From Salinimicrobium sp049680855 (GTDB lineage: Bacteria > Bacteroidota > Bacteroidia > Flavobacteriales > Flavobacteriaceae): a stretch of 64,000 bases of DNA. The position numbers and the translations under genes are program-made. Where the stretch lies: positions 62,001 through 126,000 of the forward strand of contig NZ_JBMPGS010000003.1 of the NCBI RefSeq assembly GCF_049680855.1, read 5' to 3'. Numbering within the stretch: the stretch's first letter is position 1; every line of letters begins with the position of its first letter. Below the pieces are notes generated by a model that saw only the letters and a list, made by a program, of their open reading frames with translations, was not told the origin of the DNA and did not search any database. Positions 34,111 through 43,558 of this stretch are shown one piece after another.

Positions 34111-34139
34111 AGGCTGCCATCAAGGCAGCCTTATTTTTT
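34111..34139. terminator. Bidirectional terminator downstream of the sterol desaturase gene
   Basis: AAGGCTGCC pairs with GGCAGCCTT over a short loop. The better T run is on the plus strand, where no gene is known. On the minus strand it follows the desaturase stop at once. Confidence 0.75.
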
Positions 34140-35016
34140 AGGACTTTTTAAAGGGAAATTTTACCTGTTCCCAGAAACCTTCAGGGAAAACCTCATCGTT
34201 CTCAAAACCTGTCTCCACCTCAACGGCAGATTCCGGCACATAGGCAGTTTTAAAAATATAATCCCAAATGCTCAGCGTTAATCCAAAGTTTACACCATTT
34301 CTACGATTTTCAGGAAGATGCCGACTATGATGCCAGATGTGCATTTTTGGGTTGTTCAGAATGTATTTTAAAGGTCCGTAATCCCAACGAAGGTTCGCAT
34401 GGTTAAGATGACCAATTAATACAGCAAACATATGCACTACGAAAAAATCTTTTATTCCGAAGCCAATCATCGCCAGCGGAATATATTGCAGGGTTTTGTA
34501 AACAATCGTTTCTATAAAATGAAACCGGAATTGCGCACCAAAACCCATTTCTTTTACGCTGTGATGCACCTGGTGAAATTTCCATAAAAAATCTGACTTA
34601 TGCAGCCACCTGTGTATATTCCACTGAATGAAATCGGCAATCACGAGCATGATTATAAGCTGTGCCCAAACGGGATAAGATTGAACTTCAAAAGCTACGA
34701 GATTTTCTATTCCGAAGAACAGCAAAATGTCTTCAAAGAACGCAACTCCTACATTTGAAAGCGCATTGTAGCCTATGAGCGAAAAGAGAAAAAAATTAAA
34801 AAGAATATAGAAAGAGTCCAGCCAAAAGCCTTTTCTGAATATCTTTTGATGCTTTCTCCAGGGAATGATGATCTCTAAACCCCAAACCATAAGCGATAAG
34901 GCCAGCAACCAGTAAAAGTAATTATTCCACGCCGGATTCATTATTTCACCAAGTAAATAATGAAAATAACCCGTAAAGGAATCAAGAATGATATTTAAAT
35001 ATTTTTCTATACTCAA
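34138..35016 (-). CDS. Sterol desaturase/fatty acid hydroxylase-family protein
   Basis: The 292-aa protein has several membrane helices and the eight-histidine di-iron site typical of the family. This is seen as HRWLH, then HQVHH, and HIWHHSRH near the C-terminal half. Family members hydroxylate or desaturate sterols, carotenoids or lipids in membranes; the substrate is not predictable here. The next gene upstream, a DUF3703 gene, is 3 bases away on the same strand, so the two are likely co-expressed. A bidirectional terminator follows at its 3' end. Confidence 0.88.
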   Translation of the reverse strand: MSIEKYLNIILDSFTGYFHYLLGEIMNPAWNNYFYWLLALSLMVWGLEIIIPWRKHQKIFRKGFWLDSFYILFNFFLFSLIGYNALSNVGVAFFEDILLFFGIENLVAFEVQSYPVWAQLIIMLVIADFIQWNIHRWLHKSDFLWKFHQVHHSVKEMGFGAQFRFHFIETIVYKTLQYIPLAMIGFGIKDFFVVHMFAVLIGHLNHANLRWDYGPLKYILNNPKMHIWHHSRHLPENRRNGVNFGLTLSIWDYIFKTAYVPESAVEVETGFENDEVFPEGFWEQVKFPFKKS

Positions 35017-35019
35017 AAA

Positions 35020-35376
35020 TCAGGTTTTGGAGAACATTTTCTGAATATCTGCAGGCAACGGCATTGGTTTTAGGGGCGGCACATTCGCCCCACCTGTATT
35101 TCCTACAGGTACTTTTCCCACAAAAGATTTCACGCCTCCCACAAGCAGTCGTGGTAACTGTCCAAAAATTTCACTCTTGCTTTTAATTTTAAAACCGAAT
35201 TTCAGCATAAGCCAGTGAGCATAAGTATGCGGGTAAGGATAAGATTGCCCAATGATATGGGCCCGCTCAAGATGAGCCCACGCTTGAGAATAATTCCCAT
35301 TTTTAATGTAATGCCTGTACTTCACCAGTTCCCTTGAAAAAAAATGTTCAAGCCGCTTCGGAAATTTCGTGTTCAT
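35020..35376 (-). CDS. DUF3703-type small protein
   Basis: The 118-aa protein has the DUF3703 core HLERAHIIGQSYPYPHTYAHWLMLKFGFK near residues 40-68, with conserved His and Tyr. A tail follows with FGQLPRLLVGGVKSFVGKVPVGNTGGANV. The family is uncharacterised. I chose the ATG at 35376; a TTG three codons upstream is possible. It precedes the sterol desaturase gene by 3 bases and follows thrC in the same direction, 16 bases away. Confidence 0.85.
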   Translation of the reverse strand: MNTKFPKRLEHFFSRELVKYRHYIKNGNYSQAWAHLERAHIIGQSYPYPHTYAHWLMLKFGFKIKSKSEIFGQLPRLLVGGVKSFVGKVPVGNTGGANVPPLKPMPLPADIQKMFSKT

Positions 35377-35392
35377 AAAAAGCAATTATCTG

Positions 35393-36688
35393 CTAATTTA
35401 ATAAAAAAGCCTTCAATTCTTCATAATCAGAAATTTGCAAAGCTTTCTTCTCTCTTTTATTTAATTCCGCAAGTTCAGTGGGAATTTCAACTTTTTCACT
35501 AATTACCTTTTCTACTGTTTCCAGAAACTTGACCGGATGAGCTGTCTCAAGAAAAACACCGCTGTAGTCCGGGTTTTCCTTCTGAAATGCTTTAAGTCCA
35601 AGATATCCTACCGCGCCATGAGGATCCATAACATAACCCATTTCCTGAAACACTTTTTTAATTGCTTCTTTAGTTTGTTCATCATCAAAACTATAAGAAG
35701 AGATGATATTTTTAAGATTTGAAAAGTCATTTTCAAAAAGTTCCAGAATCCGCACGAAATTACTGGGATCTCCTACATCCATCGCATTTGAAATGGTTTG
35801 GATACTGGGTTTGGGCGCATAATCTTCAGTATTAAAATATCGTGTGATCACATCATTCGCGTTATTGGCTGCCACAAAATGCTGAATTGGCAATCCCAAT
35901 TTTTGAGCTACAAGTCCGGCGCAAATATTCCCAAAGTTTCCACTGGGAACCGAAAAGACCGTGTTTTTGTTTTTATTTTCCAGTTGTTTGTAAGCGAGCA
36001 AGTAATAGAACATTTGGGGCAACCAGCGGGCTACATTTATGGAATTTGCAGAAGTTAATTTTCTTTGCTGCGCAATATCTTCATCCAAAAATGCCCTTTT
36101 TACCATCTGTTGGCATTCATCAAAAGCCCCTTCCACTTCCAGGGCAGTAATGTTTTGCCCGAGCCGCGTTAATTGTTTCTCCTGGATTTCACTCACTTTT
36201 CCTTTGGGATAAAGGATCACCACATCAATTCCTTGCACACCCAGGAACCCGTTGGCAACCGCACCGCCCGTATCTCCTGAAGTCGCAACCAGAACGGTTA
36301 CTTTTCCCAAATTTCCCTTTTTTATGAAGTAGCCCAATGAACTCGCCATAAACTTCGCACCTACGTCTTTAAAAGCTAACGTAGGACCGTGAAACAGCTC
36401 CAAAACGCTCACATCTTTCTCCAGTTTTACCAGCGGAAAATCAAAGTTTAGCGTATTCTCCACAATCTTCTCAAGCTCCGGCTTCGGAATTTCTTTTCCT
36501 ATAAAATTCTTGATGGCTTCATATCCAATTTCCGTTTTGGACAAAGCATTTAAATTTTTAAAAAAGGAATCAGGCAACTTTTGAATTTCCTGCGGAAAAT
36601 ACAAACCTTTATCGGGTGCCAATCCTCTTACCACTGCCTCTTCAAAAGTGGCAAAATGCGCTCTGTTATTTAAACTGAAGTATTTCAT
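35393..36688 (-). CDS. thrC: ThrC, threonine synthase
   Basis: The PLP enzyme converts O-phosphohomoserine to threonine. The 431-aa protein begins YFSLNNRAHFATFEEAVV and shows LELFHGPTLAFKDVGAKFMA near residues 95-114 with the PLP Lys. VATSGDTGGAVANGFL follows. It is the third gene of thrA-thrB-thrC, overlapping thrB by four bases (ATGA). A copy of the dispersed palindrome lies inside the coding region at 36086-36102. Confidence 0.96.
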   Translation of the reverse strand: MKYFSLNNRAHFATFEEAVVRGLAPDKGLYFPQEIQKLPDSFFKNLNALSKTEIGYEAIKNFIGKEIPKPELEKIVENTLNFDFPLVKLEKDVSVLELFHGPTLAFKDVGAKFMASSLGYFIKKGNLGKVTVLVATSGDTGGAVANGFLGVQGIDVVILYPKGKVSEIQEKQLTRLGQNITALEVEGAFDECQQMVKRAFLDEDIAQQRKLTSANSINVARWLPQMFYYLLAYKQLENKNKNTVFSVPSGNFGNICAGLVAQKLGLPIQHFVAANNANDVITRYFNTEDYAPKPSIQTISNAMDVGDPSNFVRILELFENDFSNLKNIISSYSFDDEQTKEAIKKVFQEMGYVMDPHGAVGYLGLKAFQKENPDYSGVFLETAHPVKFLETVEKVISEKVEIPTELAELNKREKKALQISDYEELKAFLLN

Positions 36689-37608
36689 TTTAAAATTTTT
36701 ACACCTTCATTTCCTATTTTCGAAAGATGAAGATCAAATTCAATTTCTTTTTCCTGATAAAATTCATGGATCGCTTTTTTTACAGCCTCAGCCTTTTCCT
36801 GTCCGCGGCACATCGCAAAAACGGAAGGACCAGATCCCGAAATTCCGAAGCCCAAAGCACCTTTTTGAATACTTATTTTCCGAAGTTCGTCAAAATACGG
36901 GATCAAAATAGAGCGAACCGGTTCTACGATCTCATCTTTTAAGCTTCGGCCCAGTAGATTATAATCTTCAGTGTAGAGCCCGCTTATAAACGCTGCAAGA
37001 TTTCCCCACTGATTAATGGCTTTTTGAAGGCTTATGTTTTGCCTGATGATGCCGCGCGAATCTCGCGTATTGACTTCAATTCGCGGATGAAGAATCACCA
37101 TCCTAAGTTCAGCTGGCGCAGGCAGTTTCAAAATCTCCAGAGGCTCATAGCTTTTAACAAGACTAAAACCACCTAAAAGCGCGGGAGCGACATTATCTGC
37201 ATGGGCATTTCCGCTGGCAAGTCGCTCTCCTTCCATCGCGAAAGGAATGAGTTCTTGGGCAGTAAAAGGTGTTCCCAGCAGCTTGTTCACAGCAAAGACC
37301 GCCCCCGCTGAACTCGCCGCACTGCTACCAATGCCACTGCCAGATTTTATCTTTTTGTAGATCTCAATATCAAATCCCTGATGCCTTTTTAGTTTATTCA
37401 GCAGCGCCTTTACCGCAACTCCTGCTACGTTTTTGTCGGTTTCCAGCGGCAACTCCTGTCCGGTAATTTTGGTGATTCTAATCTCCTGCAGGTCATTCTT
37501 TCTTATAAGCATCTCGTCTCCTACATTGTCCAGGCAACAGCCAAGAACATCAAATCCACAGGAGAGATTGGCGACAGTAGCAGGCGCGAAAATTTTGATT
37601 TCTTCCAT
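36685..37608 (-). CDS. thrB: ThrB, homoserine kinase
   Basis: ThrB phosphorylates homoserine. The 307-aa GHMP kinase has the N-terminal FAPATVANLSCGFDVLG, the ATP-binding motif GSGIGSSAASSAGAVFA near residues 88-104, and GFGISGSGPSVFA near residue 255. It overlaps the thrC start by four bases and starts three bases after thrA, so the operon is tightly coupled. Confidence 0.96.
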   Translation of the reverse strand: MEEIKIFAPATVANLSCGFDVLGCCLDNVGDEMLIRKNDLQEIRITKITGQELPLETDKNVAGVAVKALLNKLKRHQGFDIEIYKKIKSGSGIGSSAASSAGAVFAVNKLLGTPFTAQELIPFAMEGERLASGNAHADNVAPALLGGFSLVKSYEPLEILKLPAPAELRMVILHPRIEVNTRDSRGIIRQNISLQKAINQWGNLAAFISGLYTEDYNLLGRSLKDEIVEPVRSILIPYFDELRKISIQKGALGFGISGSGPSVFAMCRGQEKAEAVKKAIHEFYQEKEIEFDLHLSKIGNEGVKILK

Positions 37609-37611
37609 CGC

Positions 37612-40059
37612 TTACTTTTTTCCAATTCTTATGACATCGGCAAAAATTCCTGAAGCCGTAACATCTGCCCCGGCACCGGCGCCCTTAACGATCAATGGCT
37701 GCTGACTGTACCTGTCTGTAAAGAACAACACGATGTTGTCGCTACCGCTCAAATTGTAAAAAGGATGCTCTGGCCCCACCTGCTGCAGTCCTACTTTCGC
37801 TTTGCCTTCCTCCAGCTGTGCCACATATTTTAGCTGCGCATTATTTTCGGCCGCGCTTTTGTACATCTTTTGAAATCTTTCTTCTTCCTGCTTCAGGAGA
37901 TCAAAAAAGGCTTCATTGGAAGCAGAACTTAAGCTTTCTTCGGAAAGGAAACTTTCATTCTCAATATCATCCAGTTCCATTTCTAGTCCACTTTCACGGG
38001 AAAGGATCAGGATCTTTCTGGCAACATCCACTCCGCTCAAATCGATCTTTGGATCGGGTTCGGTATAGCCTTCCTTCATTGCTGCCTCTATTACCTTATA
38101 GAATGGTTCTTCAGCTTTGTAATTATTGAAAACAAAATTCAGACTTCCGGAGAGCACGGCCTGGATCTTATTCACCCTGTCGCCAGATGCCACCAGGTTT
38201 TTTAGAGTATCAATAATAGGCAAACCGGCACCTACGTTGGTTTCATAAAGAAAAGAAGCTCCGTATTCCCTCGAGAGATCCTGCAACCTGGAATATGCTT
38301 GAAAATCCTGTGAACAGGCTATTTTATTACAGGTAACCACCGAGATTGAATTACTGAGATACGCGCTGTACAGGTAAGAAATTTCTGCACTTGCTGTGTT
38401 ATCCACAAAAATACTGTTCCTTAAGTTCAATTCTTTTACCCTTTCAAAAAAGCCTTTTTGATCTGCCTTTTGGCCAACTTTGATAAGCTCTTCCCAATTA
38501 TTTAGATCAAGCCCGTTCTCATCAAAGACCATTTTGCGGGAATTGGATAATCCCAAAATTCTCACTTTCAACCTAAGTTTATCCAGAAGATACTGCTCCT
38601 GATTTTTAAGCTGTGAAAGTAATTTGCTTCCCACATTTCCAACTCCCGTGATAAATAGGTTTAGTTCTTTGGAAGGCACCTCAAAAAACTGCTCATGCAG
38701 CACGTTCAATGCTTTCGTAACATCATTTTTGGAAATTACTGCGGAAATATTCCTTTCTGAAGATCCCTGGGCGATCGCCCGAATGTTGATGTTGTTATTT
38801 CCTAGGGCGCTAAACATTTTTCCGCTAAGGCCGTGGTGACTTTTCATCCTGTCCCCTACAAGAGCAACAATCGCAACATTGTCTTCAATTTCTACTGCTT
38901 TGATCTTCTGATATTCTCTCTCTACAGCAAAAGCTTCGTCCAGCGCCTCTTTAGCGGCGGCGGCTTCGTCACTTTTTACTGCAATACAAATGCTATGTTC
39001 TGAAGATGCCTGGGTAATGAGTACCACGTTGATGTTCTCATGAAAAAGCACGTCAAAACACCTTTTTGAGAACCCGGGGATTCCAACCATTCCGCTGCCC
39101 TCAATGTTGATGAGCTTTACAGAATCTATATGTGTTATCCCGGTGACCCATCTAAAATTCTCTTTGCTTCCTTTAGAAATAAGGGTTCCCTCCTCCTCTG
39201 GCCTGAAAGTGTTTTTTATATGAATCTCGATTTGCTTGTTCAGGAGAGGCTGAAGCGTAGGCGGATACAGAACTTTTGCTCCAAAATGAGATAATTCCAT
39301 CGCTTCCTGATAGGAAATATTCTTCAGCGAATAAGCCTGCTGCACGATATTGGGATTGGCGGTGAACATTCCGTCGACATCGGTGTAGACGGTAAGCCTT
39401 TCCGCATCAAGAGCGCCCGCAAAAATTGCTGCAGTAAAATCCGATCCGCCACGACCAAGTGTACTGGGGATTCCCTGTTCATTTTTGGCTATAAAACCGG
39501 GTGCTACAGATATTTTGGCTGTATGGCTTCCAATGAATTTTTTGATATTCTTATAGGTTTTCTCATAGTTCACCTGAATCTTTTCATTGGTGTTGCGGCA
39601 AACGATCAATTCGCGGGAATCCATGAACTGCACATCTTCCCCAAGGCTTTGAAAATATGCATTAATGATAAGTGAGGATAAAATTTCCCCAAAGCCTGAA
39701 ATCACATGTTTGGTCCTGTTGGAAAGTTCATTGAGCAGGTAAACTCCTTCGTAAAGGGTTTCCAGGCGGTTGAATTCATTCTTGACCTTGCTTAAAATGC
39801 TGCTTTGGTCTTTTACCGGAATAAGTGCCCTAACTGCTTCCAGGTGTCGGGTTTCGTTCTTTTCCAGCAGTTTCTTATAGTCAGAATTTTCGGCAGCAGC
39901 CATTTCTGCCATTTGTAATAAATCATTGGTTACTCCTCCAAAAGCGGAAAAAACTGCGACAGTATTTCCTTCCTGTGCTTTTTTCTGAACGATTGCTACA
40001 ACCTGTTTTATACGTTCCGGGGATGCCACAGAGGAGCCTCCGAATTTCAAAATATTCAT
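37612..40059 (-). CDS. thrA: ThrA, bifunctional aspartokinase/homoserine dehydrogenase
   Basis: The 815-aa fusion joins an N-terminal aspartokinase, a central ACT-regulated part, and a C-terminal homoserine dehydrogenase. The kinase start is NILKFGGSSVASPERI, with GRGGSDFTAAIFAGAL near residue 205. ACT-like segments follow near residues 315-460 (INIEGSGMVGIPG, VALVGDRMKSHHGLSGKMF). The dehydrogenase starts near residue 465 (NLFITGVGNVGSKLL). The fused form commits aspartate to threonine and is usually inhibited by threonine. A leader peptide rich in Thr and Ile lies upstream at 40139-40231. Confidence 0.96.
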   Translation of the reverse strand: MNILKFGGSSVASPERIKQVVAIVQKKAQEGNTVAVFSAFGGVTNDLLQMAEMAAAENSDYKKLLEKNETRHLEAVRALIPVKDQSSILSKVKNEFNRLETLYEGVYLLNELSNRTKHVISGFGEILSSLIINAYFQSLGEDVQFMDSRELIVCRNTNEKIQVNYEKTYKNIKKFIGSHTAKISVAPGFIAKNEQGIPSTLGRGGSDFTAAIFAGALDAERLTVYTDVDGMFTANPNIVQQAYSLKNISYQEAMELSHFGAKVLYPPTLQPLLNKQIEIHIKNTFRPEEEGTLISKGSKENFRWVTGITHIDSVKLINIEGSGMVGIPGFSKRCFDVLFHENINVVLITQASSEHSICIAVKSDEAAAAKEALDEAFAVEREYQKIKAVEIEDNVAIVALVGDRMKSHHGLSGKMFSALGNNNINIRAIAQGSSERNISAVISKNDVTKALNVLHEQFFEVPSKELNLFITGVGNVGSKLLSQLKNQEQYLLDKLRLKVRILGLSNSRKMVFDENGLDLNNWEELIKVGQKADQKGFFERVKELNLRNSIFVDNTASAEISYLYSAYLSNSISVVTCNKIACSQDFQAYSRLQDLSREYGASFLYETNVGAGLPIIDTLKNLVASGDRVNKIQAVLSGSLNFVFNNYKAEEPFYKVIEAAMKEGYTEPDPKIDLSGVDVARKILILSRESGLEMELDDIENESFLSEESLSSASNEAFFDLLKQEEERFQKMYKSAAENNAQLKYVAQLEEGKAKVGLQQVGPEHPFYNLSGSDNIVLFFTDRYSQQPLIVKGAGAGADVTASGIFADVIRIGKK

Positions 40060-40138
40060 AATATGGATTTAGTTGGATTATTGAATTTCCTGCCTTTTAT
40101 AGGCAAATGGATATGCGGACGGAATTATATATAGCTCT

Positions 40139-40231
40139 CTACCCCAAAGGGGTAATCGTAGTAGAAATAAGCATGCCGCCAGCCATTATAGCAGAAGTAT
40201 TAGGAGTATATATGGACCGGCTGTTTTTCAT
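40139..40231 (-). CDS. thrL: Candidate thr operon leader peptide
   Basis: A 30-codon frame on the minus strand begins ATG and ends TAG, 79 bases before the thrA start. The predicted peptide ends ISTTITPLG and has a run of regulatory codons, Ser-Thr-Thr-Ile-Thr, nearly the same as the ISTTIT start of the E. coli ThrL control run. It also has two other threonines. The name is by this resemblance. I do not see a clear intrinsic terminator downstream. A small hairpin (TGCCT/AGGCA) follows but lacks a T run, so control could be at translation or Rho. Confidence 0.6.
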   Translation of the reverse strand: MKNSRSIYTPNTSAIMAGGMLISTTITPLG

Positions 40232-40331
40232 CTTTGGCGTAAACGAATGGTAAATGTATATATTTTTAACTATAAAAGAAACGGAATTTTAAAATTCAGG
40301 AAAGAAATATGATATTATGATTTAAACATTA

Positions 40332-40366
40332 AAAAAATGCCCATTTCACAAAATGAAAGGGCATTT
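40332..40366 (-). terminator. Intrinsic terminator of the AAA+ gene
   Basis: On the minus strand AAATGCCC pairs with GGGCATTT, with an extra inner stem TTTCA/TGAAA, followed by seven T. It lies 86 bases beyond the stop of the leftward AAA+ gene and separates it from the thr operon leader. Confidence 0.8.
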
Positions 40367-40451
40367 CCTGTTTATTCGCTAAAGCTCCCGGTCCGGGAAA
40401 ATTAAAATTACTTCCAAAAGCTCATTTTTCGATGTTTCCTGCAGGCAATTC

Positions 40452-41915
40452 TTATAATCCGCTGATGTAACTTCCGTAGAGATCTTTAAACTGTAACCCC
40501 TGCGAAAAGCGGAATTTATTGAGCTTTCTATATTCAACCAGCCCCCAAAGGAGGAATTCCTTCAGGAAATAACTATCCTCTTTAGGAATATCTTTCTGGT
40601 ATTTCTGAACAAGTTCGTTTAGCGGCGGAATGGAATCCAGTTGTTTTTTATATTCTTCATCTGCAGTATCATCCAAGAGTTCAAAACCGCTTTCAGAAAA
40701 GAACCATTCTACCAGGTCATTGTACGGACTTTCAGCATCGGCTTTTTCAAGCTTTTCGATCTTCGGAAAAAACTGCGGAAACATGGTCTTAACCGCATCC
40801 CCAATCAATTGAAGAGCAACCGATGCACTTCCCTCCTGTTCTCCTTCATAAACTAGCTCCACTTTCCCGGTTATTGCAGGAATAACTCCTAAAAAGTCTC
40901 CAAATCTAAGGCTGGTCTTTTCTTCCCCGTTTTTAATGGTGCGTCTTTCAGCAGTACTTAAAAGATTTTCAAAGCCCGAGATACTCATACGGGCGCTAAT
41001 TCCGCTGCGGGCATCTATGAATTCGTTATCCCGCGCCTCAAAGCTAATTTGTTCCAACAGATCTTTTGCCATTTCGGGAACGTGCACCATTTTTAACTGG
41101 GCTTCATCCAGTTTTGCTTCCTGGCTGGTAATTGTTTTTGCGGTCTCAACAGATTGCGGATAATGCGTAAGGATTTGGGAGCCAATTCTATCTTTTAATG
41201 GTGTTACAATGCTTCCTCGGTTGGTATAATCTTCAGGGTTTGCCGTAAAGACAAATTGCATATCTAAGGGAAGCCGAAGTTTAAATCCTCTAATCTGTAT
41301 ATCTCCTTCCTGCAGAATATTGAAAAGTGCCACCTGTATCCTGGCCTGAAGATCGGGCAGCTCGTTGATCACAAAAATACTTCTGTTCGCCCGGGGAATC
41401 ATTCCGAAGTGGATCACACGATCATCGGCATAACTAAGCTTAAGATTTGCTGCTTTAATGGGATCTACGTCACCAATTAAGTCTGCCACGGTAACATCTG
41501 GAGTGGCTAATTTTTCAAAGAAACGTTCATCGCGATGTACCCAGGTTATTGGGGTGTCATCTCCTTTTTCCTTCAGCAGCTCTTTGGAATATCTTGAAAT
41601 TGGATGAAAAGGATCATCATTTATTTCAGAACCTTCTACCACGGGAAGCCATTCGTCCAACAGGTTCACCATGAGCCTTGCAAGCCGCGTTTTTGCCTGT
41701 CCTCTTAAACCGAGCAAATTTATATTGTGCCGGGAAAGAATAGCTCTTTCTAACTCCGGAATTACCGTATGTTCATAGCCATGAATTCCTTCAAAAGCCG
41801 GTTTTCCGCTTCTTATTTTTTCTATCAGGTTTTGTCTTAATTCTTCTTTTATGCTTCTACTCTTATATCCTGAAGCCTTTAACTCTCCAAAAGTCTTTGC
41901 CTTTTTTTCCTTCAT
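40452..41915 (-). CDS. AAA+ ATPase, ChlI/MoxR-like, partner of the VWA protein
   Basis: The 487-aa protein is an AAA+ ATPase of the magnesium-chelatase ChlI/MoxR class. The nucleotide loop GLRGQAKT near residues 74-81 has Ala in place of the usual Gly before Lys. Walker B reads IFVINELPDL. Other pieces are FTANPEDYTNRGSIVTPLKDRIGSQI near residues 230-255. Pigment synthesis genes are absent nearby, so a true chelatase role is unlikely. Such ATPases pair with VWA proteins to remodel other complexes. The VWA gene lies 114 bases upstream on the same strand. Confidence 0.87.
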   Translation of the reverse strand: MKEKKAKTFGELKASGYKSRSIKEELRQNLIEKIRSGKPAFEGIHGYEHTVIPELERAILSRHNINLLGLRGQAKTRLARLMVNLLDEWLPVVEGSEINDDPFHPISRYSKELLKEKGDDTPITWVHRDERFFEKLATPDVTVADLIGDVDPIKAANLKLSYADDRVIHFGMIPRANRSIFVINELPDLQARIQVALFNILQEGDIQIRGFKLRLPLDMQFVFTANPEDYTNRGSIVTPLKDRIGSQILTHYPQSVETAKTITSQEAKLDEAQLKMVHVPEMAKDLLEQISFEARDNEFIDARSGISARMSISGFENLLSTAERRTIKNGEEKTSLRFGDFLGVIPAITGKVELVYEGEQEGSASVALQLIGDAVKTMFPQFFPKIEKLEKADAESPYNDLVEWFFSESGFELLDDTADEEYKKQLDSIPPLNELVQKYQKDIPKEDSYFLKEFLLWGLVEYRKLNKFRFSQGLQFKDLYGSYISGL

Positions 41916-42029
41916 TTTCTCTTTTTTATTTTTTCAGAATTCCGCTGTAAAACCTCATTTTTGAAGCTACAGTTTTTAGCTTTTCCAGTTGCCTGAAAGT
42001 TTCACGACCTGTTCAAAAACCCGAAATTC

Positions 42030-43160
42030 TTATCCTTTTATTCTTCTTTTCCTATTTGTTTTATAATCTTCGAAGATCATTTCACCAAGTCCCTTCAAAC
42101 CCGTAAAAAAGGCCTTACCCTTGTTTGCCTGTGTAAATTCTCTCACAAATCTTTCAAGGTAAGGATCTTGCGCAATCATAAAAGTAGTGATGGGAATGTG
42201 TAATTTTCTTGCCTGGCGTGCAGCATTGTAACATTTATCTACGATATAGGAATCCAATCCCAAACTATTCTTGTAGTAATTACCATCTCTTTCACGAATG
42301 CAGCTGGGTTTTCCATCTGTGATCATGAAGATTTGTTTGTTGGTATTCCGTTTTCGGCGCAAAAGATCCATCGCTAGCTGCAGGCCGGCAACTGTATTGG
42401 TGTGATACGGCCCAACCTTAAGATACGGCAGGTCAGCAATGGAAATTGCCCATGCATCATTCCCAAAAACCAGGATATCCAGTGTATCTTTTGGATAACG
42501 TGTGGTAATTAATTCTGCCAGTGCCATGGCTACTTTTTTTGCCGGGGTGATCCTGTCTTCGCCATACAAGATCATACTGTGGCTAATATCAATCATCAAC
42601 ACTGTGCTCATCTGGGATTTATGATGGGTTTCCTCTACCACCAGGTCATCTTCTGTCATCTTAAAATCGCCGGTGCCGTGGTTGATCTGCGCATTCCGCA
42701 GACTTTCGGTCATGGAAATTTTATCAAGAGGATCTCCATAATGGAATTCTTTGAATTCCCCTGTGTGTTCATCTCCTAAGCCCTGTCTTTTTGTAGAATG
42801 ACTGCCAGTTTTGCTCTTTTTGAGCCTTCCAAAGATCTGGTCTAGCGCTTTTTGCCGAATCGCCTGCTCTGTCTTGGCAGTAATGGCCATGCCACCTTCC
42901 CCGTCGGGATCTATTTCCTCCCGTATGTATCCTTTGTTCTTAAGATCTTCAATAAAATCATCTATGGTATAATCTTCGTCTGTAAGATCATATTCCGCAT
43001 CTAATTGGCGCAGCCATTCTATGGCTTCATCAAAATCGCCTGAGGTATGCGTGATAAGTTCTTTAAATATTTCGAAAAGCTTATCGAAAGGGGAAACATT
43101 AGGTGCTTCATATTTCTTAAATACAAAACCCTTTTTTACTGCATCATTCTTCTTTTCCAT
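42030..43160 (-). CDS. VWA-domain protein, ChlD-like partner
   Basis: The 376-aa protein has a von Willebrand A domain in its C-terminal half. The MIDAS motif DISHS is in TVLMIDISHSMILYGEDR near residues 190-207, with ITDGKPS near residue 277. The N-terminal 180 residues are charged and lack a recognised domain. It acts with the AAA+ ATPase gene downstream. No signal peptide is present, so both are cytosolic. The pair resembles MoxR/VWA systems that remodel protein complexes. The substrate is unknown. Confidence 0.85.
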   Translation of the reverse strand: MEKKNDAVKKGFVFKKYEAPNVSPFDKLFEIFKELITHTSGDFDEAIEWLRQLDAEYDLTDEDYTIDDFIEDLKNKGYIREEIDPDGEGGMAITAKTEQAIRQKALDQIFGRLKKSKTGSHSTKRQGLGDEHTGEFKEFHYGDPLDKISMTESLRNAQINHGTGDFKMTEDDLVVEETHHKSQMSTVLMIDISHSMILYGEDRITPAKKVAMALAELITTRYPKDTLDILVFGNDAWAISIADLPYLKVGPYHTNTVAGLQLAMDLLRRKRNTNKQIFMITDGKPSCIRERDGNYYKNSLGLDSYIVDKCYNAARQARKLHIPITTFMIAQDPYLERFVREFTQANKGKAFFTGLKGLGEMIFEDYKTNRKRRIKG

Positions 43161-43293
43161 AGCTCTAAAGTTAAGGCATTTTCAATTGAAATTGAAGAGG
43201 GAAATGAGCTTAATTCAGACTTCTAGCCTTTACCGCATTTAAAAATTCCTTCTGAAACAGGAAAAAACCAAAATATTGGGAGTTGTTCAACTG

Positions 43294-43557
43294 CTAATCT
43301 CGATGGTATCTTTTTATATGTCGTTTCACATATAAAAACCTACCGGCACCCACAGCCAGGATAATTGGGGCAAGAATTAAAAAGAAAATTCCCAGCCCAT
43401 ACATTTCCTCTAATAGTTCTACTTTTAAAATGGCAATCCCCGAACTAAGAATTACTACAAATGTGCGAAAATATGCCAAAAAAGTCCGTTCATTTGCCAT
43501 CCGGGTCCTGTCAATTGCCAGCCAGTCTCGCGTAATAAGTTCTTCTTTTTTGGCCAT
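43294..43557 (-). CDS. DUF202-type small membrane protein
   Basis: The 87-aa protein matches DUF202: a conserved LAIDRTRMANERTFLAYFRTF start near residues 13-33 and two membrane helices (VVILSSGIAIL and GLGIFFLILAPIILAVGAG). Function is unknown. It starts 1 base after the stop of the rhodanese gene on the same strand, so both are co-translated. Confidence 0.85.
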   Translation of the reverse strand: MAKKEELITRDWLAIDRTRMANERTFLAYFRTFVVILSSGIAILKVELLEEMYGLGIFFLILAPIILAVGAGRFLYVKRHIKRYHRD

Positions 43558-43558
43558 T

